Part shown: positions 18,814 to 27,006 of the stretch, in pieces | Position numbering within the stretch: position 1 is the first letter of the stretch | Layout of the letters: every line of letters starts with the position of its first letter | Assembly: GCA_965229765.1 (NCBI GenBank) | Contig: CBDDJT010000004.1 | Coordinates: forward strand, 1,178,001-1,242,000 | Source of the DNA: ASV31 sp965229765 | GTDB lineage: Bacteria; Pseudomonadota; Alphaproteobacteria; Rhodobacterales; Rhodobacteraceae | Direction: 5' to 3' | Length of the DNA stretch: 64,000 bases | Program-made: the position numbers and the translations under genes | Notes under the pieces: model-generated | What the model was told of the DNA's origin: nothing | Database searches by the model: none | The model's input: only the letters and a program-made list of their open reading frames with translations

Positions 18814-18840
18814 GGCCCGGCCGGACCTCACGGCCGGGCC
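18814..18840 (+). promoter_or_regulatory. Intercistronic hairpin after potF
   Basis: Perfect 10-bp stem GGCCCGGCCG/CGGCCGGGCC with a 7-nt loop (18824-18830), 10 bp after the potF stop. It is followed by GTTTCG, not a long T-run, so it is unlikely to stop all transcription. Such hairpins often protect the binding-protein mRNA or attenuate downstream genes, giving more receptor than permease. Confidence 0.6.
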
Positions 18841-18861
18841 GTTTCGCTGGTCCGCGATCCA

Positions 18862-19992
18862 ATGACGGGCGGTGCGCCGCAGGTCTTCGCGCCCTGGGAT
18901 GATCCCACGGCAAAGCCCCTGATCGAGTTTCGGGGCGTCACCAAGCGTTTCGGCGATTTCACCGCCGTGGACGCCATCGATCTGGACATCTACCCGCGAG
19001 AGTTCTTCGCCCTTCTCGGGCCGTCCGGCTGTGGCAAGACCACGCTGATGCGGATGCTGGCGGGTTTCGAGACCCCGACCGAGGGTCATATCCTGCTTGA
19101 CGGCAAGGATCTGGCATCCGTTCCGCCGAACCGGCGGGCGGTGAACATGATGTTCCAGTCCTATGCGCTGTTTCCGCACCTGACGGTCTACGACAACATC
19201 GCCTTCGGGCTGAAACGCTCGGACATGCCCAAGTCGGAAATCGATGGCCGCGTCACCGAAATGCTGAAGCTGGTGCAGCTTGGCCCCTTCGGAAAACGCA
19301 AGCCGCACCAGATCTCGGGCGGTCAGCGCCAGCGCGTGGCGCTGGCCCGCGCGCTGGCCAAGTCTCCGAAACTCCTGCTGCTGGACGAACCGCTGGCCGC
19401 GCTGGACAAGAAACTGCGGCACGATACCCAGTTCGAGCTTATGGATATCCAGGAAAAGACCGGCACGACCTTCGTGATTGTCACCCACGATCAGGAAGAG
19501 GCGATGACTGTGGCCAGCCGCATCGCCGTGATGAAGGAAGGCGGGCTTTTGCAGGTCTCGACGCCGTCGCAGATCTACGAGAACCCCAATTCCGCATACG
19601 TGGCCGATTTCATCGGCGACGTGACCATCATCGACGGCCGCGCCGAACCCCACCCCAAGGGCTACGCCGTACACTGGGCCGATGGTCAGGCGCCGCTTGT
19701 GGTGCGTTCTCACCTGACACTGTCCAGCGGACAGGACTGCCACGTGGCGATCCGGCCAGAGAAGGTGGATATTTCGAAGACCCGGCCCGAGGACGAAAAC
19801 GTCGTCAAGGGAGAGGTGATCGATATTGCCTATCTGGGCCATCTTTCGACCTTTCACGTCCGCCTGCCCGGCGGTCAGATGCTGAAAGCGCAGAAGTTCA
19901 ACACCGAGCACAGCGCGCGCAAGGAAATCACCTGGGGAGACGAGATCTGGCTGTCGTGGTCGGATGAATGCGCGGTGCTGCTGGACAGATGA
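18862..19992 (+). CDS. potG: Polyamine ABC transporter ATP-binding protein
   Basis: 376-residue cytoplasmic ATPase that drives polyamine import. Walker A GPSGCGKTT is at about 53-61, the signature SGGQRQR near 152, Walker B LLLLDEPLAALD near 172, and the switch His in VTHDQEEAM. The C-terminal third holds a TOBE-type regulatory domain (HVAIRPEKVDIS). Starts at ATG 18862. Its stop overlaps the potH start by 4 bp (ATGA), indicating translational coupling. Length is normal for the PotA/PotG group. Confidence 0.94.
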   Translation: MTGGAPQVFAPWDDPTAKPLIEFRGVTKRFGDFTAVDAIDLDIYPREFFALLGPSGCGKTTLMRMLAGFETPTEGHILLDGKDLASVPPNRRAVNMMFQSYALFPHLTVYDNIAFGLKRSDMPKSEIDGRVTEMLKLVQLGPFGKRKPHQISGGQRQRVALARALAKSPKLLLLDEPLAALDKKLRHDTQFELMDIQEKTGTTFVIVTHDQEEAMTVASRIAVMKEGGLLQVSTPSQIYENPNSAYVADFIGDVTIIDGRAEPHPKGYAVHWADGQAPLVVRSHLTLSSGQDCHVAIRPEKVDISKTRPEDENVVKGEVIDIAYLGHLSTFHVRLPGGQMLKAQKFNTEHSARKEITWGDEIWLSWSDECAVLLDR

Positions 19993-20918
19993 GCGACATG
20001 GCCGAGGACACCGATCGTCTAGGTGCGCTGCGGCGACGGGCGCTGATCCTCGTGCCATATCTCTGGCTTCTGGGCCTGTTCCTTGTGCCCTTCATCATCG
20101 TGGTGAAGATCTCGCTTTCGGACATCGCTCTGGCCATCCCGCCCTATACGCCGACGCTGGACCTGACACAGGGCTGGCAGGGGCTGCGCGACTTCTTCGG
20201 CGGTCTCGATCTGGAGAACTACGTGTTCCTCACGCAGGACAACCTGTACTGGAAGGCGTACCTGTCCAGCCTGCGGATCGCTGTCGTGTCGACATTCCTG
20301 ACGCTGCTGGTCGGCTTCCCCGTCGCCTATGCCATGGCGCGTGCGCCGGAAGAATGGCGCCCGACGCTTATGATGCTGGTCATCCTGCCGTTCTGGACGA
20401 GCTTTCTGATCCGTGTCTACGCCTGGATCGGCATCCTGTCGGGAGAGGGCTACCTGAACCAGTTTCTGATGGCGCTGGGCTTGATCGAGTCGCCCCTGAT
20501 GATCCTGAACACGCCCGTCGCGGTCTATATCGGGATCGTCTATACCTACCTGCCGTTCATGATCCTGCCGATCTATGCGACGCTGGAAAAAATGGATGAC
20601 AGCCTGATCGAGGCGGCAGAGGATCTGGGGTGCAGCCGGCTGCAAAGCTTCTGGCTGGTTACGCTGCCGCTGGCGCGACCGGGCATTATCGCGGGCTGCT
20701 TCCTCGTCTTCATCCCGACGCTGGGCGAGTTCGTGATCCCGTCGCTTCTGGGCGGATCCAACACGCTGATGGTCGGCAAGGTCCTGTGGGACGAGTTCTT
20801 CCAGAATCGTGACTGGCCCGTCGCATCGGCAGTGGCGGTGATCCTGCTTATTCTCATCATTCTTCCGGTGGTGCTGTTCCAGCGCAACCAGGAACGCCAG
20901 GGCGAGGCCGGGAAATGA
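19989..20918 (+). CDS. potH: Polyamine ABC transporter permease
   Basis: 309-residue inner-membrane subunit with about six transmembrane helices (first: LILVPYLWLLGLFLVPFIIV). The EAA loop that contacts the ATPase reads EAAEDLGCSRLQSFWLVTLPLARPG near residue 215. ATG 19989 overlaps the potG stop by 4 bp, and the end overlaps potI by 4 bp. The C-terminus is a short polar tail rich in Gln and Glu. Partner PotI forms the heterodimeric channel. Confidence 0.94.
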   Translation: MSDMAEDTDRLGALRRRALILVPYLWLLGLFLVPFIIVVKISLSDIALAIPPYTPTLDLTQGWQGLRDFFGGLDLENYVFLTQDNLYWKAYLSSLRIAVVSTFLTLLVGFPVAYAMARAPEEWRPTLMMLVILPFWTSFLIRVYAWIGILSGEGYLNQFLMALGLIESPLMILNTPVAVYIGIVYTYLPFMILPIYATLEKMDDSLIEAAEDLGCSRLQSFWLVTLPLARPGIIAGCFLVFIPTLGEFVIPSLLGGSNTLMVGKVLWDEFFQNRDWPVASAVAVILLILIILPVVLFQRNQERQGEAGK

Positions 20919-21733
20919 AGCGGCTGAGCTGGTTCAACATTACCTCTCTGACGCTGGGCTTCGCGTTCCTTTACGTGCCGATGCTGATCCTGATCGTCTA
21001 CAGCTTCAACGAGTCGAAACTGGTGACGGTCTGGGCGGGCTTTTCGACCAAATGGTATGGAGAGTTGTTTCGGAACGAGGCGTTTCTTGATGCCGCCGGC
21101 GTAACCGTCAGGGTGGCCTTCATTTCCGCGACCATCGCGACCGTGCTCGGCACGATGGCGGCCTATGTCATGGTGCGTGGCGGGCGGTTCTTTGGCCGCA
21201 CGTTGTTTTCGGGGATGATCTATGCGCCGCTGGTCATGCCAGAGGTGATCACGGGTCTTTCGCTTCTGTTGCTGTTCATCGCGATCGGGCTGGACCGGGG
21301 GGTGCTGACCATCGTTCTGGCACATACGACATTTTCCATGTGCTACGTCTCGGTTGTCGTTTCGTCCCGGCTGGTTTCCTTCGACCGTTCGGTGGAAGAG
21401 GCGGCGCTTGACCTTGGCTGCACACCCTTTGATGCGTTTCGCAGCGTGACCTTGCCGATCATCGCACCGGCGGTGATTTCCGGCTGGCTTCTGGCCTTTA
21501 CCCTGTCGCTCGATGACCTGGTGATCGCGTCCTTCACCGCCGGCCCCTCGGCCACGACGCTGCCCATAAAGATCTTCAGTTCCGTCAGACTTGGCGTCAG
21601 CCCCGAGATCAACGCACTGTCCACCATCCTGATCGCCATCGTGGCGACGGGGGTTATCACCGCTTCCCTGGTGTCGAAACGTGCAATCGCGCGGCGGCAG
21701 CAGGAACAGCGTGCCGCGCTGGCGGGCGCCTAG
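20915..21733 (+). CDS. potI: Polyamine ABC transporter permease
   Basis: 272-residue partner permease with about six helices, starting at the first helix TLGFAFLYVPMLILIVYSF. The EAA loop is EAALDLGCTPFDAFRSVTLPIIAPA near residue 165. The segment FNESKLVTVWAGFSTKWYGELF is typical of PotI/PotC. It is the last gene of the operon; its TAG overlaps the mipZ stop on the other strand in a CTAG, so neither operon has room for an intrinsic terminator between them. Confidence 0.94.
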   Translation: MKRLSWFNITSLTLGFAFLYVPMLILIVYSFNESKLVTVWAGFSTKWYGELFRNEAFLDAAGVTVRVAFISATIATVLGTMAAYVMVRGGRFFGRTLFSGMIYAPLVMPEVITGLSLLLLFIAIGLDRGVLTIVLAHTTFSMCYVSVVVSSRLVSFDRSVEEAALDLGCTPFDAFRSVTLPIIAPAVISGWLLAFTLSLDDLVIASFTAGPSATTLPIKIFSSVRLGVSPEINALSTILIAIVATGVITASLVSKRAIARRQQEQRAALAGA

Positions 21734-22539
21734 AAATCCACCTTGACCCCCGGCAGCCGCAATTCGGAGATCAGGTCGCGCAATTCCTGACGGGCGGCAA
21801 TGTTCGAGATGTTCAACTGCCCGATGCCCACCGCCTTCAGGTCCAGAAGCGTCAGGCCCCTGGGGAACAGTTCGCGAAAAATCACCCGCTCGCTGAAGCC
21901 GGGCGCCACGCGAAAGCCGATCCGCTTTGACAGTTCGGCCACGGCCTCGGCCATGCGGCGCTTGTTGTGCATCTGCTGCGAGCCCATGCGCGTGCGCACC
22001 ACGATCCAGTCGATCGCCGGAAGGCCCGCCTGCGCCCGTGCCTGTCGCGCACCCCAGACCATTTCCGAATAGACCGACGGGCGGATGACCTTGTTGGTGT
22101 CGCCGTCCGTTGTCGCCAGCAGGTCGAAATCGACGAAACTGTCATTGAGGGGCGTTATCAGCGTGTCAGCCAGGGAATGCGCGGTCTGGCTGAGCCGGGT
22201 ATGAGAGCCGGGGCAATCCAGCAGGATGAAGTCGCAATCCGCCTCCAGCCCTCCCACGGCAAGCGCAAGCCGACGGTCAAACACATCCTCGCCCTCGGTC
22301 AGGTCGGCCGCGTCAACTTGGGGCAGTTCGTGGAATTCGGGCGTGGGCAGGTCCAGCCCGTGACGTTCGGCGTGTGTCAGCCGGTTTTCCAGATAGCGGG
22401 TCAGCGACTTCTGGCGCAAGTCAAGGTCCACCACGCCGACGCGGTGCCCCATGCGTGCCAGCGCGGTGGCCACGTGCATCGACACGGTAGACTTGCCCGC
22501 GCCGCCCTTCTCGTTCCCGACGGTGATGATATGCGCCAT
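21730..22539 (-). CDS. mipZ: Division-plane positioning ATPase MipZ (ParA family)
   Basis: 269-residue P-loop ATPase that, in alphaproteobacteria, forms a gradient from ParB at the poles and blocks FtsZ assembly away from midcell. The deviant Walker A VGNEKGGAGKSTVSMH (about 7-22) is the MipZ form. The switch region DCPGSHTRLSQ near 107 and the segment VRTRMGSQQMHNKRRM near 175 also match. Length is usual. It is a single-gene unit, convergent with potI and tail-to-head with the LysE gene upstream. Its presence supports an alphaproteobacterial origin. Confidence 0.94.
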   Translation of the reverse strand: MAHIITVGNEKGGAGKSTVSMHVATALARMGHRVGVVDLDLRQKSLTRYLENRLTHAERHGLDLPTPEFHELPQVDAADLTEGEDVFDRRLALAVGGLEADCDFILLDCPGSHTRLSQTAHSLADTLITPLNDSFVDFDLLATTDGDTNKVIRPSVYSEMVWGARQARAQAGLPAIDWIVVRTRMGSQQMHNKRRMAEAVAELSKRIGFRVAPGFSERVIFRELFPRGLTLLDLKAVGIGQLNISNIAARQELRDLISELRLPGVKVDF

Positions 22540-22614
22540 GCTCGCCTCGATCTTTTTTGCTGACAGTATGTGCTCAACTTGGGCAGGAGAAGGGCGCGGC
22601 TGAAATATGGCGCG

Positions 22615-23223
22615 TCAGCGCAAGGCCGAAGTCAGCGCCAGTGCCACAACCGCCAGCATTGCCAGTGCCATTGCGATGTTGATCGCGCGTTGCGTCCTGT
22701 CGGGCAGGTCCATCCGCTGCAACGCCGTGCCGGCCATCAGCCAGCCAAGGTGGATCGGCACCCATATCAGGTTCAGGATCAGGAACTTGATCCCGACCTC
22801 TGCCATGTAGGCCCCGGGGAAGATCAAGAATCCCGAGAACAGCGTGGTGTTCACCGCATAGGCCTTGGGATTGATGATCTGCAGCAGCACCCCTGCCTTG
22901 ACGCCCGGACGTCCACGCGCCTCGATGAAGGCCACGCGCGCGCCGGCAAACGCGATCCGCGCCGCGAGGTAGATAAGGTAAAGCGTCGATGCCACCAGAA
23001 GCAGGGTTCGCACGAAAGGCGAGCCGAGGACCAGCGCGGCCAGCCCCGACACCACCGCCAACGCCACGAGGTTGGTGCCAATGAAAAGCCCCGCAACATA
23101 GGCAAGGCCCGAGCGAAAGCCGTACGCCGCGCCAACACCTGCGGTGGAAAGGACCCCGGGCCCCGGCGTGACGATCAACAGGAAGACTGCGGCGGCAAAG
23201 CCTAGCACTGCTGCGGCCCCCAA
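22615..23223 (-). CDS. LysE/RhtB family amino-acid exporter
   Basis: About 202-residue membrane protein with six predicted helices. The start AVFLLIVTPGPGVLSTAGVGAAYGFRSGL is the LysE/RhtB signature. The family exports amino acids such as lysine, threonine or homoserine; the actual substrate is not readable. The start is uncertain: TTG 23223 gives a normal N-terminus but lies in the T-rich tail of the rpmE terminator and lacks a ribosome site, while GTG 23208, after a G-run, gives 197 residues. It is on the same strand as rpmE but separated from it by that terminator. Confidence 0.85.
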   Translation of the reverse strand: MGAAAVLGFAAAVFLLIVTPGPGVLSTAGVGAAYGFRSGLAYVAGLFIGTNLVALAVVSGLAALVLGSPFVRTLLLVASTLYLIYLAARIAFAGARVAFIEARGRPGVKAGVLLQIINPKAYAVNTTLFSGFLIFPGAYMAEVGIKFLILNLIWVPIHLGWLMAGTALQRMDLPDRTQRAINIAMALAMLAVVALALTSALR

Positions 23224-23224
23224 A

Positions 23225-23252
23225 GGAAAACGCCGCCCCGAAAGGCGGCGTT
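23225..23252 (-). terminator. Intrinsic terminator after rpmE
   Basis: On the minus strand AACGCCGCC pairs with GGCGGCGTT (9 bp, plus-strand 23229-23252) around a 6-nt loop, directly followed by TTTTCCTTT. It lies 24 bp after the rpmE stop and ends the ribosomal-protein operon, two bases from the putative LysE start. Confidence 0.85.
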
Positions 23253-23275
23253 CGTTCCGTTCCGACGGCGGGCGA

Positions 23276-23497
23276 TCAGAAGCCCAGACCCTCGTACTTC
23301 TTCTTGAACTTGGACACGCGGCCGCCGGTGTCCATAAGGCGCGACGAGCCGCCGGTCCACGCGGGGTGGGACAGCGGATCGATGTCCAGTGCCATCATCT
23401 CGCCTTCCTTGCCCCAGGTGGATTTCATCTGGACCACGGTGCCGTCCGTCATCTTGACGTCGATGATGTGATATTCGGGATGGATGTCTTTTTTCAT
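23276..23497 (-). CDS. rpmE: 50S ribosomal protein L31
   Basis: 73-residue large-subunit protein, starting MKKDIHPEYHIIDVKMTDG. The four zinc-binding cysteines of the C+ form are absent, so this is a zinc-independent version. Core features are HPAWTGG and the basic FKKKYEGLGF end. It lies 11 bp after rplS on the same strand and is the last gene before the intrinsic terminator. Confidence 0.96.
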   Translation of the reverse strand: MKKDIHPEYHIIDVKMTDGTVVQMKSTWGKEGEMMALDIDPLSHPAWTGGSSRLMDTGGRVSKFKKKYEGLGF

Positions 23498-23508
23498 CTC
23501 GCGGCTCC

Positions 23509-23892
23509 TCAGGCTTCCGCGCCCGCCTTGGGCTTGTAGGTGTTGTCCTCGGCGATCCGGGCAGACTTGCCGCGGCGCGCGCGCAGGTAATACAGCTTGG
23601 CGCGGCGCACCTTGCCCCGACGTACGACGGTGATCGAATCGATGTTGGTCGAATACAACGGGAACACCCGTTCCACGCCCTCACCAAAGGAAATCTTGCG
23701 CACGGTGAACGACCCGGCGATGCCCTCGCCGTTACGGCGGCTGATGCAGACGCCTTCGTAGTTCTGGACGCGCGACCGGGTGCCCTCGGTCACCTTGAAG
23801 CCGACACGGATGGTGTCGCCCGCCTTGAAGTCCGGAATGTCCTTGCCAAGCGCGGCGATCTGCTCGGCTTCCAGCTGTGCGATCAGGTTCAT
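23509..23892 (-). CDS. rplS: 50S ribosomal protein L19
   Basis: 127-residue protein at the 30S-50S interface. Characteristic blocks are FKAGDTIRVGFKVTEG, RVQNYEGVCISRRNGEG, ERVFPLYSTNIDSI, and KVRRAKLYYLRARRGKSARI. The start is ATG 23892, eight bases after AAGGAG; an in-frame GTG at 23901 is inside the spacer and is not used. The C-terminal tail ends in an Ala/Glu-rich extension. It lies 55 bp after trmD and before rpmE, as is common in alphaproteobacteria. Confidence 0.97.
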   Translation of the reverse strand: MNLIAQLEAEQIAALGKDIPDFKAGDTIRVGFKVTEGTRSRVQNYEGVCISRRNGEGIAGSFTVRKISFGEGVERVFPLYSTNIDSITVVRRGKVRRAKLYYLRARRGKSARIAEDNTYKPKAGAEA

Positions 23893-23947
23893 CTGACCCA
23901 CTCCTTATGTATGCCCGCGGTTTTGTCCGCGAAGGTGGTGCGCGCCC

Positions 23948-24781
23948 TCAGAGCTCTTGGTCTCCATCCGGGTCCCCATCGTGCGCTGCACGATAAGCCC
24001 GCCAGAGGTCAGGGCGGCGTTCCTGTGTCAGCCTTTCGGCCATGGCCTCGCGCCAGTCGGCTATTTTCGCGTGATGCCCCGACAGGAGAATGTCGGGTAT
24101 CTCGCGGCCTTCCCAGACAGCGGGCCGTGTGTACTGCGGAAACTCCAAAAGTCCGCGCGAAAAGGATTCCTCTTCGGCGGACGCCTCGTTCCCGAGCACG
24201 CGCGGTATAAGCCGGACCGTTGCGTCGATCAAGGCCATTGCTGCGATCTCTCCGCCGGTCAGGACGAAATCGCCCAGCGACACCTCCTCGACCTCGAAAT
24301 GTTTCAGCACACGTTCGTCCACGCCCTCGAACCGACCGCACAGAAGCGTCAGTCCCTCGGTCCGCGAGAAACGCCGTGCCATGTCCTGGTCAAACGGCTT
24401 GCCGCGCGGCGACAGGTAGATCACCGGCCAGCGCGCCGGGTCCCGGGGCGTGCCGCGCGCGGCCTGCGCCAGTGCCGCCCCGACCACATCCGCGCGCAGC
24501 ACCATGCCCGCGCCGCCGCCCGCCGGCGTATCGTCGACATTGCGGTGCCGACCCACGCCGAAGCTGCGCAAGTCAAGCGTGTCCAGCTTCCAAAGCCCCT
24601 CTTGCAGGGCCTTGCCCGTAAGCGATGCGCCAAGAACGCCGGGAAAGACCTCTGGGAACAGGGTGATGACCCTTGCGGCCCAGGCATCCGCAAGGTCCGG
24701 CGTCTCCTGCACCAATTCCCGCGGTTGCAGGCTGGCGCGGATCGACATCCGCCCGTGTGACCGGCCGGGCGCGTCGGTCAT
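23948..24781 (-). CDS. trmD: tRNA (guanine-37-N1)-methyltransferase
   Basis: 277-residue SPOUT methyltransferase that makes m1G37 in tRNAs with G36 and prevents +1 frameshifting. The trefoil-knot SAM site reads YLSPRGKPFDQ, LLCGRFEGVDERV, and SLGDFVLTGGE. I start at ATG 24781, which overlaps the rimM stop by 4 bp; this leaves an N-terminal extension of about 40 residues before the usual start at ARVITLFPEVFPG, so the true start could be further in. Gene order rimM-trmD-rplS is the standard one. Confidence 0.96.
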   Translation of the reverse strand: MTDAPGRSHGRMSIRASLQPRELVQETPDLADAWAARVITLFPEVFPGVLGASLTGKALQEGLWKLDTLDLRSFGVGRHRNVDDTPAGGGAGMVLRADVVGAALAQAARGTPRDPARWPVIYLSPRGKPFDQDMARRFSRTEGLTLLCGRFEGVDERVLKHFEVEEVSLGDFVLTGGEIAAMALIDATVRLIPRVLGNEASAEEESFSRGLLEFPQYTRPAVWEGREIPDILLSGHHAKIADWREAMAERLTQERRPDLWRAYRAAHDGDPDGDQEL

Positions 24782-25302
24782 GATCCCGCCTCGTCCGGCC
24801 ATAGCCCCTCTGGCGGGTCGGCCACGACGACCCCCGCCGACAGGTCCACCGTTGGCACCGCGTCCAGCGTGAAGGGAAGCAGGACAGAGGACTTCAGCCC
24901 CGGCCCCATCACCTCCAGCAAGTCGCCCGCGCCGTGGTTGTGAACCGCACGCACGGTGCCCAGCGCGGCGCCGCCCGTGTCCATTACGGCCAGCCCGATC
25001 AGGTCGGCATGGTAGTATTCGTCGTCCGGAAGCGTCGGCAGCGCCGCGCGCGCGGCATAAAGCCGTGTGCCTTTCAGGGCATCGGCCTCTTCCTTGGTGG
25101 CCACGCCCGAAAGGCGGGCGGCAAAGCCTGATTTCACCGGACGTCCAAGCGTAAGGGTGAACCGGTGTGCGCCGTCCTCTGTTTCCAGCGGCCCATAATC
25201 CGCGATCGCCTCCGGTTCGGCGCAGAAGCTTTTCAGGCGGACCTCGCCGGTGACGCCGAAGGCGCCGGCGATGGAGCCTACACAGACCCGGTCATCCGAC
25301 AT
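24778..25302 (-). CDS. rimM: 16S rRNA processing protein RimM
   Basis: 174-residue 30S maturation factor that binds S19. The N-terminal domain begins VCVGSIAGAFGVTGEVRLKSF, and the PRC-barrel C-terminal domain includes DDEYYHADLIGLAV and GAGDLLEV. Starts at ATG 25302. It overlaps the small membrane-protein gene upstream by 11 bp and trmD by 4 bp, so translation is likely coupled. Confidence 0.96.
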   Translation of the reverse strand: MSDDRVCVGSIAGAFGVTGEVRLKSFCAEPEAIADYGPLETEDGAHRFTLTLGRPVKSGFAARLSGVATKEEADALKGTRLYAARAALPTLPDDEYYHADLIGLAVMDTGGAALGTVRAVHNHGAGDLLEVMGPGLKSSVLLPFTLDAVPTVDLSAGVVVADPPEGLWPDEAGS

Positions 25303-25552
25303 TGGGTCCCTCCTTGCAGGTCAGGCCTGCACATCCGTCGACAAGCGGGTTGGGCGCGTAGAGCGCGCCCGCCGCAAGCAGCGCCCCGATCAGAAGAAAC
25401 AGGGCCGCGCCGCCCAGCAGCACGGCCTCGCCACCAAAGCGGCGCCACAGGCGCCAGAGCCCCCAAACTCCCGCCCCGACAAGCGCCAAGGCGATCAGAA
25501 GGGCAACACCCGCGATCACCACCGCCGCCCCGTTGCCGGGGAAGCGGTGCAT
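25292..25552 (-). CDS. Small membrane protein between rpsP and rimM
   Basis: 86 residues with two hydrophobic helices (about 10-33 and 43-66), an Arg-rich loop WRLWRRFGGEAV between them, and a C-terminal tail with two cysteines (DGCAGLTCKEGP). It overlaps the rimM start by 11 bp and follows rpsP by 47 bp, so it is embedded in the ribosomal operon. Third-position GC is high, as in real genes nearby. I do not recognise a family. Its place in a conserved operon is unusual; a link to ribosome biogenesis is possible but unproven. Confidence 0.65.
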   Translation of the reverse strand: MHRFPGNGAAVVIAGVALLIALALVGAGVWGLWRLWRRFGGEAVLLGGAALFLLIGALLAAGALYAPNPLVDGCAGLTCKEGPNVG

Positions 25553-25599
25553 GCATCGCTGCCGTGGACGGGGGTCCGGGCCATCGCCTCAGGCGCGGA

Positions 25600-25989
25600 T
25601 CACTCCGCGCCCTGGTCCTCGGCCGGTGCCTCGGCGGGGGCTTCGGACGCGGCGGCGGCCTTCTCTGCCTTCTGTGCCGCGCGCTCTTGCGCCTTCTTGC
25701 CGGGTTCGGCCTTCTTTGGGTTGCTGCGCGCGGATTTCTCTTTCACGCCAGTGGCTTCCAGGAAGCGCGCGACGCGGTCGGTCGGCTGCGCACCCTGGCT
25801 CAGCCAGTATTGCACGCGCTCCACGTCCATCTTGATGCGGTCTTCGCTATCCTTGGGCAGCAGCGGGTTGTAGGTGCCCAGCTTCTCGATGAAGCGGCCG
25901 TCGCGCGGCATGCGCGAGTCGGACGCGACGATCGAATAGAAGGGGCGCTTTTTCGAGCCGCCACGGGCGAGGCGGATTTTCATAGCCAT
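25600..25989 (-). CDS. rpsP: 30S ribosomal protein S16
   Basis: 129-residue small-subunit protein. The core (MAMKIRLARGGSKKRPFYSIVASDSRMPRDGRFIE... to about residue 84) is the usual 80-residue S16. A 45-residue C-terminal extension rich in Ala, Glu, Lys and Pro follows, as is seen in many alphaproteobacteria. It opens the rpsP-rimM-trmD-rplS-rpmE group, 51 bp after the chorismate mutase gene on the same strand. Confidence 0.97.
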   Translation of the reverse strand: MAMKIRLARGGSKKRPFYSIVASDSRMPRDGRFIEKLGTYNPLLPKDSEDRIKMDVERVQYWLSQGAQPTDRVARFLEATGVKEKSARSNPKKAEPGKKAQERAAQKAEKAAAASEAPAEAPAEDQGAE

Positions 25990-26040
25990 TGGGTGTTCTC
26001 CTTGATCTGGCTGTGTGCCGGGTCGCCCCGGTCGTTCGGT

Positions 26041-26337
26041 TCAGTCCTTGAACTGTTTGTGGTGCTGGATGACCTCGGCGATGACGAAGGTCAGGAATTT
26101 CCTTGCAAATTCAGGGTCGAGGTCGGCCTCGCGCGAAAGCCATTCCAGCCGTTCGATCTGTTTTTCCTCGCGCGCCGGGTCCGATGGCGGCAGGTCGTGC
26201 TGCGCCTTCAGGCGGCCCACGGCCTGCGTGTGCTTGAAACGCTCGGCCAGCGTGTAGACAAGGATCGCGTCCAGCCGGTCGATAGAGGCGCGGTGGTCTG
26301 CCAGCAGTTCCGCGGCGCGCGTTGTGTGGTCGGTCAT
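26041..26337 (-). CDS. Chorismate mutase (AroQ class)
   Basis: 98-residue all-helical enzyme that converts chorismate to prephenate for Phe/Tyr synthesis. The AroQ pattern is visible: HRASIDRLDAILVYTLAERF, then KHTQAVGRLKAQHDLPPSDPAREEKQIERLE, and FVIAEVIQHHKQF, where a Gln before HHK fills the active-site position. Starts at ATG 26337. It lies between a GNAT gene and rpsP on the same strand, an order I recall from other Rhodobacteraceae. Upstream is the 11-bp tandem repeat at 26365. Confidence 0.88.
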   Translation of the reverse strand: MTDHTTRAAELLADHRASIDRLDAILVYTLAERFKHTQAVGRLKAQHDLPPSDPAREEKQIERLEWLSREADLDPEFARKFLTFVIAEVIQHHKQFKD

Positions 26338-26364
26338 CGGGGCCTCCGGAAGGTGGAAACGGCT

Positions 26365-26407
26365 GTCTGCATCACGTCGGCATGACGTCGGCACAACGTC
26401 GGCGCGG
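26365..26407. repeat. Three-unit 11-bp repeat between GNAT and chorismate mutase genes
   Basis: ACGTCGGC occurs at 26374, 26385 and 26396, exactly 11 bp apart, flanked by GTCTGCAT and CGCGG. The block fills the gap upstream of the chorismate mutase start. The same block with two units lies inside allE at 9027-9058. The helical-turn spacing would suit cooperative protein binding, but the coding copy argues for a mobile or slipped repeat. Confidence 0.7.
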
Positions 26408-26413
26408 GAAAGG

Positions 26414-26989
26414 TCATAGCGGCACCCCGGGCTTGGGATGGCGATAGACCAGCGTGTCCGGGTCGTCCCAGTCCTCGGGCATGTCCAGCCGTGCGCCAAG
26501 GCGCTCTGCAAGCGCGCGGGACCGGACATTGCCGTGAAACACGTAGCTGGCCATGGACGGCAGACCCAGCGCGCCAAACCCGAGATCGCGCGCGGCGGCT
26601 GCGGCCTCGGTGGCATAGCCCTTTCCCTCGGCGGCCTCGGTCAGCAGAAAGCCAAGCTCGGGCTCCCGGTCGCCGGGTTCGAACCCGATCAGCACAAAGC
26701 CCAGCGCCATGCCGCTCTCGCGCGCCTCGACGGTCCACAGCCCGTGGCCCCGCAACAGCCAGCCCGCAACCATCCCGGCGAAATCGACGAACGCCTCGTC
26801 CCGGCTCATCGGCCCGCCGATCCCCGCGCCGCGCTGGCCGCAGGCGATATCCGCATAGACGGGGAAATCTTCCAGCACGGGCGCGCGAAGGCGCAGGCGC
26901 GGGGCGTCCAGCACTGGCACGCCCGCGCGCAGCCTTGCGCCAAGCTCTGCCGCCGGGCCCGGCATGGGAACTTCGTGCGCGGGCGTCAT
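26414..26989 (-). CDS. GNAT family N-acetyltransferase (RimJ/RimL-like)
   Basis: 191 residues. The acetyl-CoA fold begins at LDAPRLRLRAPVLEDFPVYADIA, with the usual RimJ-type elements GFVLIGFEPGDREPELGFLL and GKGYATEAAAAARDLGF (motif A) near 130, then VFHGNVRSRALAERLGARL. It may acetylate an N-terminus or a small amine; the acceptor is unknown. It is located between ffh and the chorismate mutase gene, all on the minus strand. Confidence 0.86.
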   Translation of the reverse strand: MTPAHEVPMPGPAAELGARLRAGVPVLDAPRLRLRAPVLEDFPVYADIACGQRGAGIGGPMSRDEAFVDFAGMVAGWLLRGHGLWTVEARESGMALGFVLIGFEPGDREPELGFLLTEAAEGKGYATEAAAAARDLGFGALGLPSMASYVFHGNVRSRALAERLGARLDMPEDWDDPDTLVYRHPKPGVPL

Positions 26990-27006
26990 GCGGCGCCTCC
27001 TGCCGG

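Noticed and set aside
26681..26700. GGTTCGAACCC as a tRNA T-arm
   Set aside because: It is in the GNAT coding frame and there is no acceptor or anticodon arm around it.
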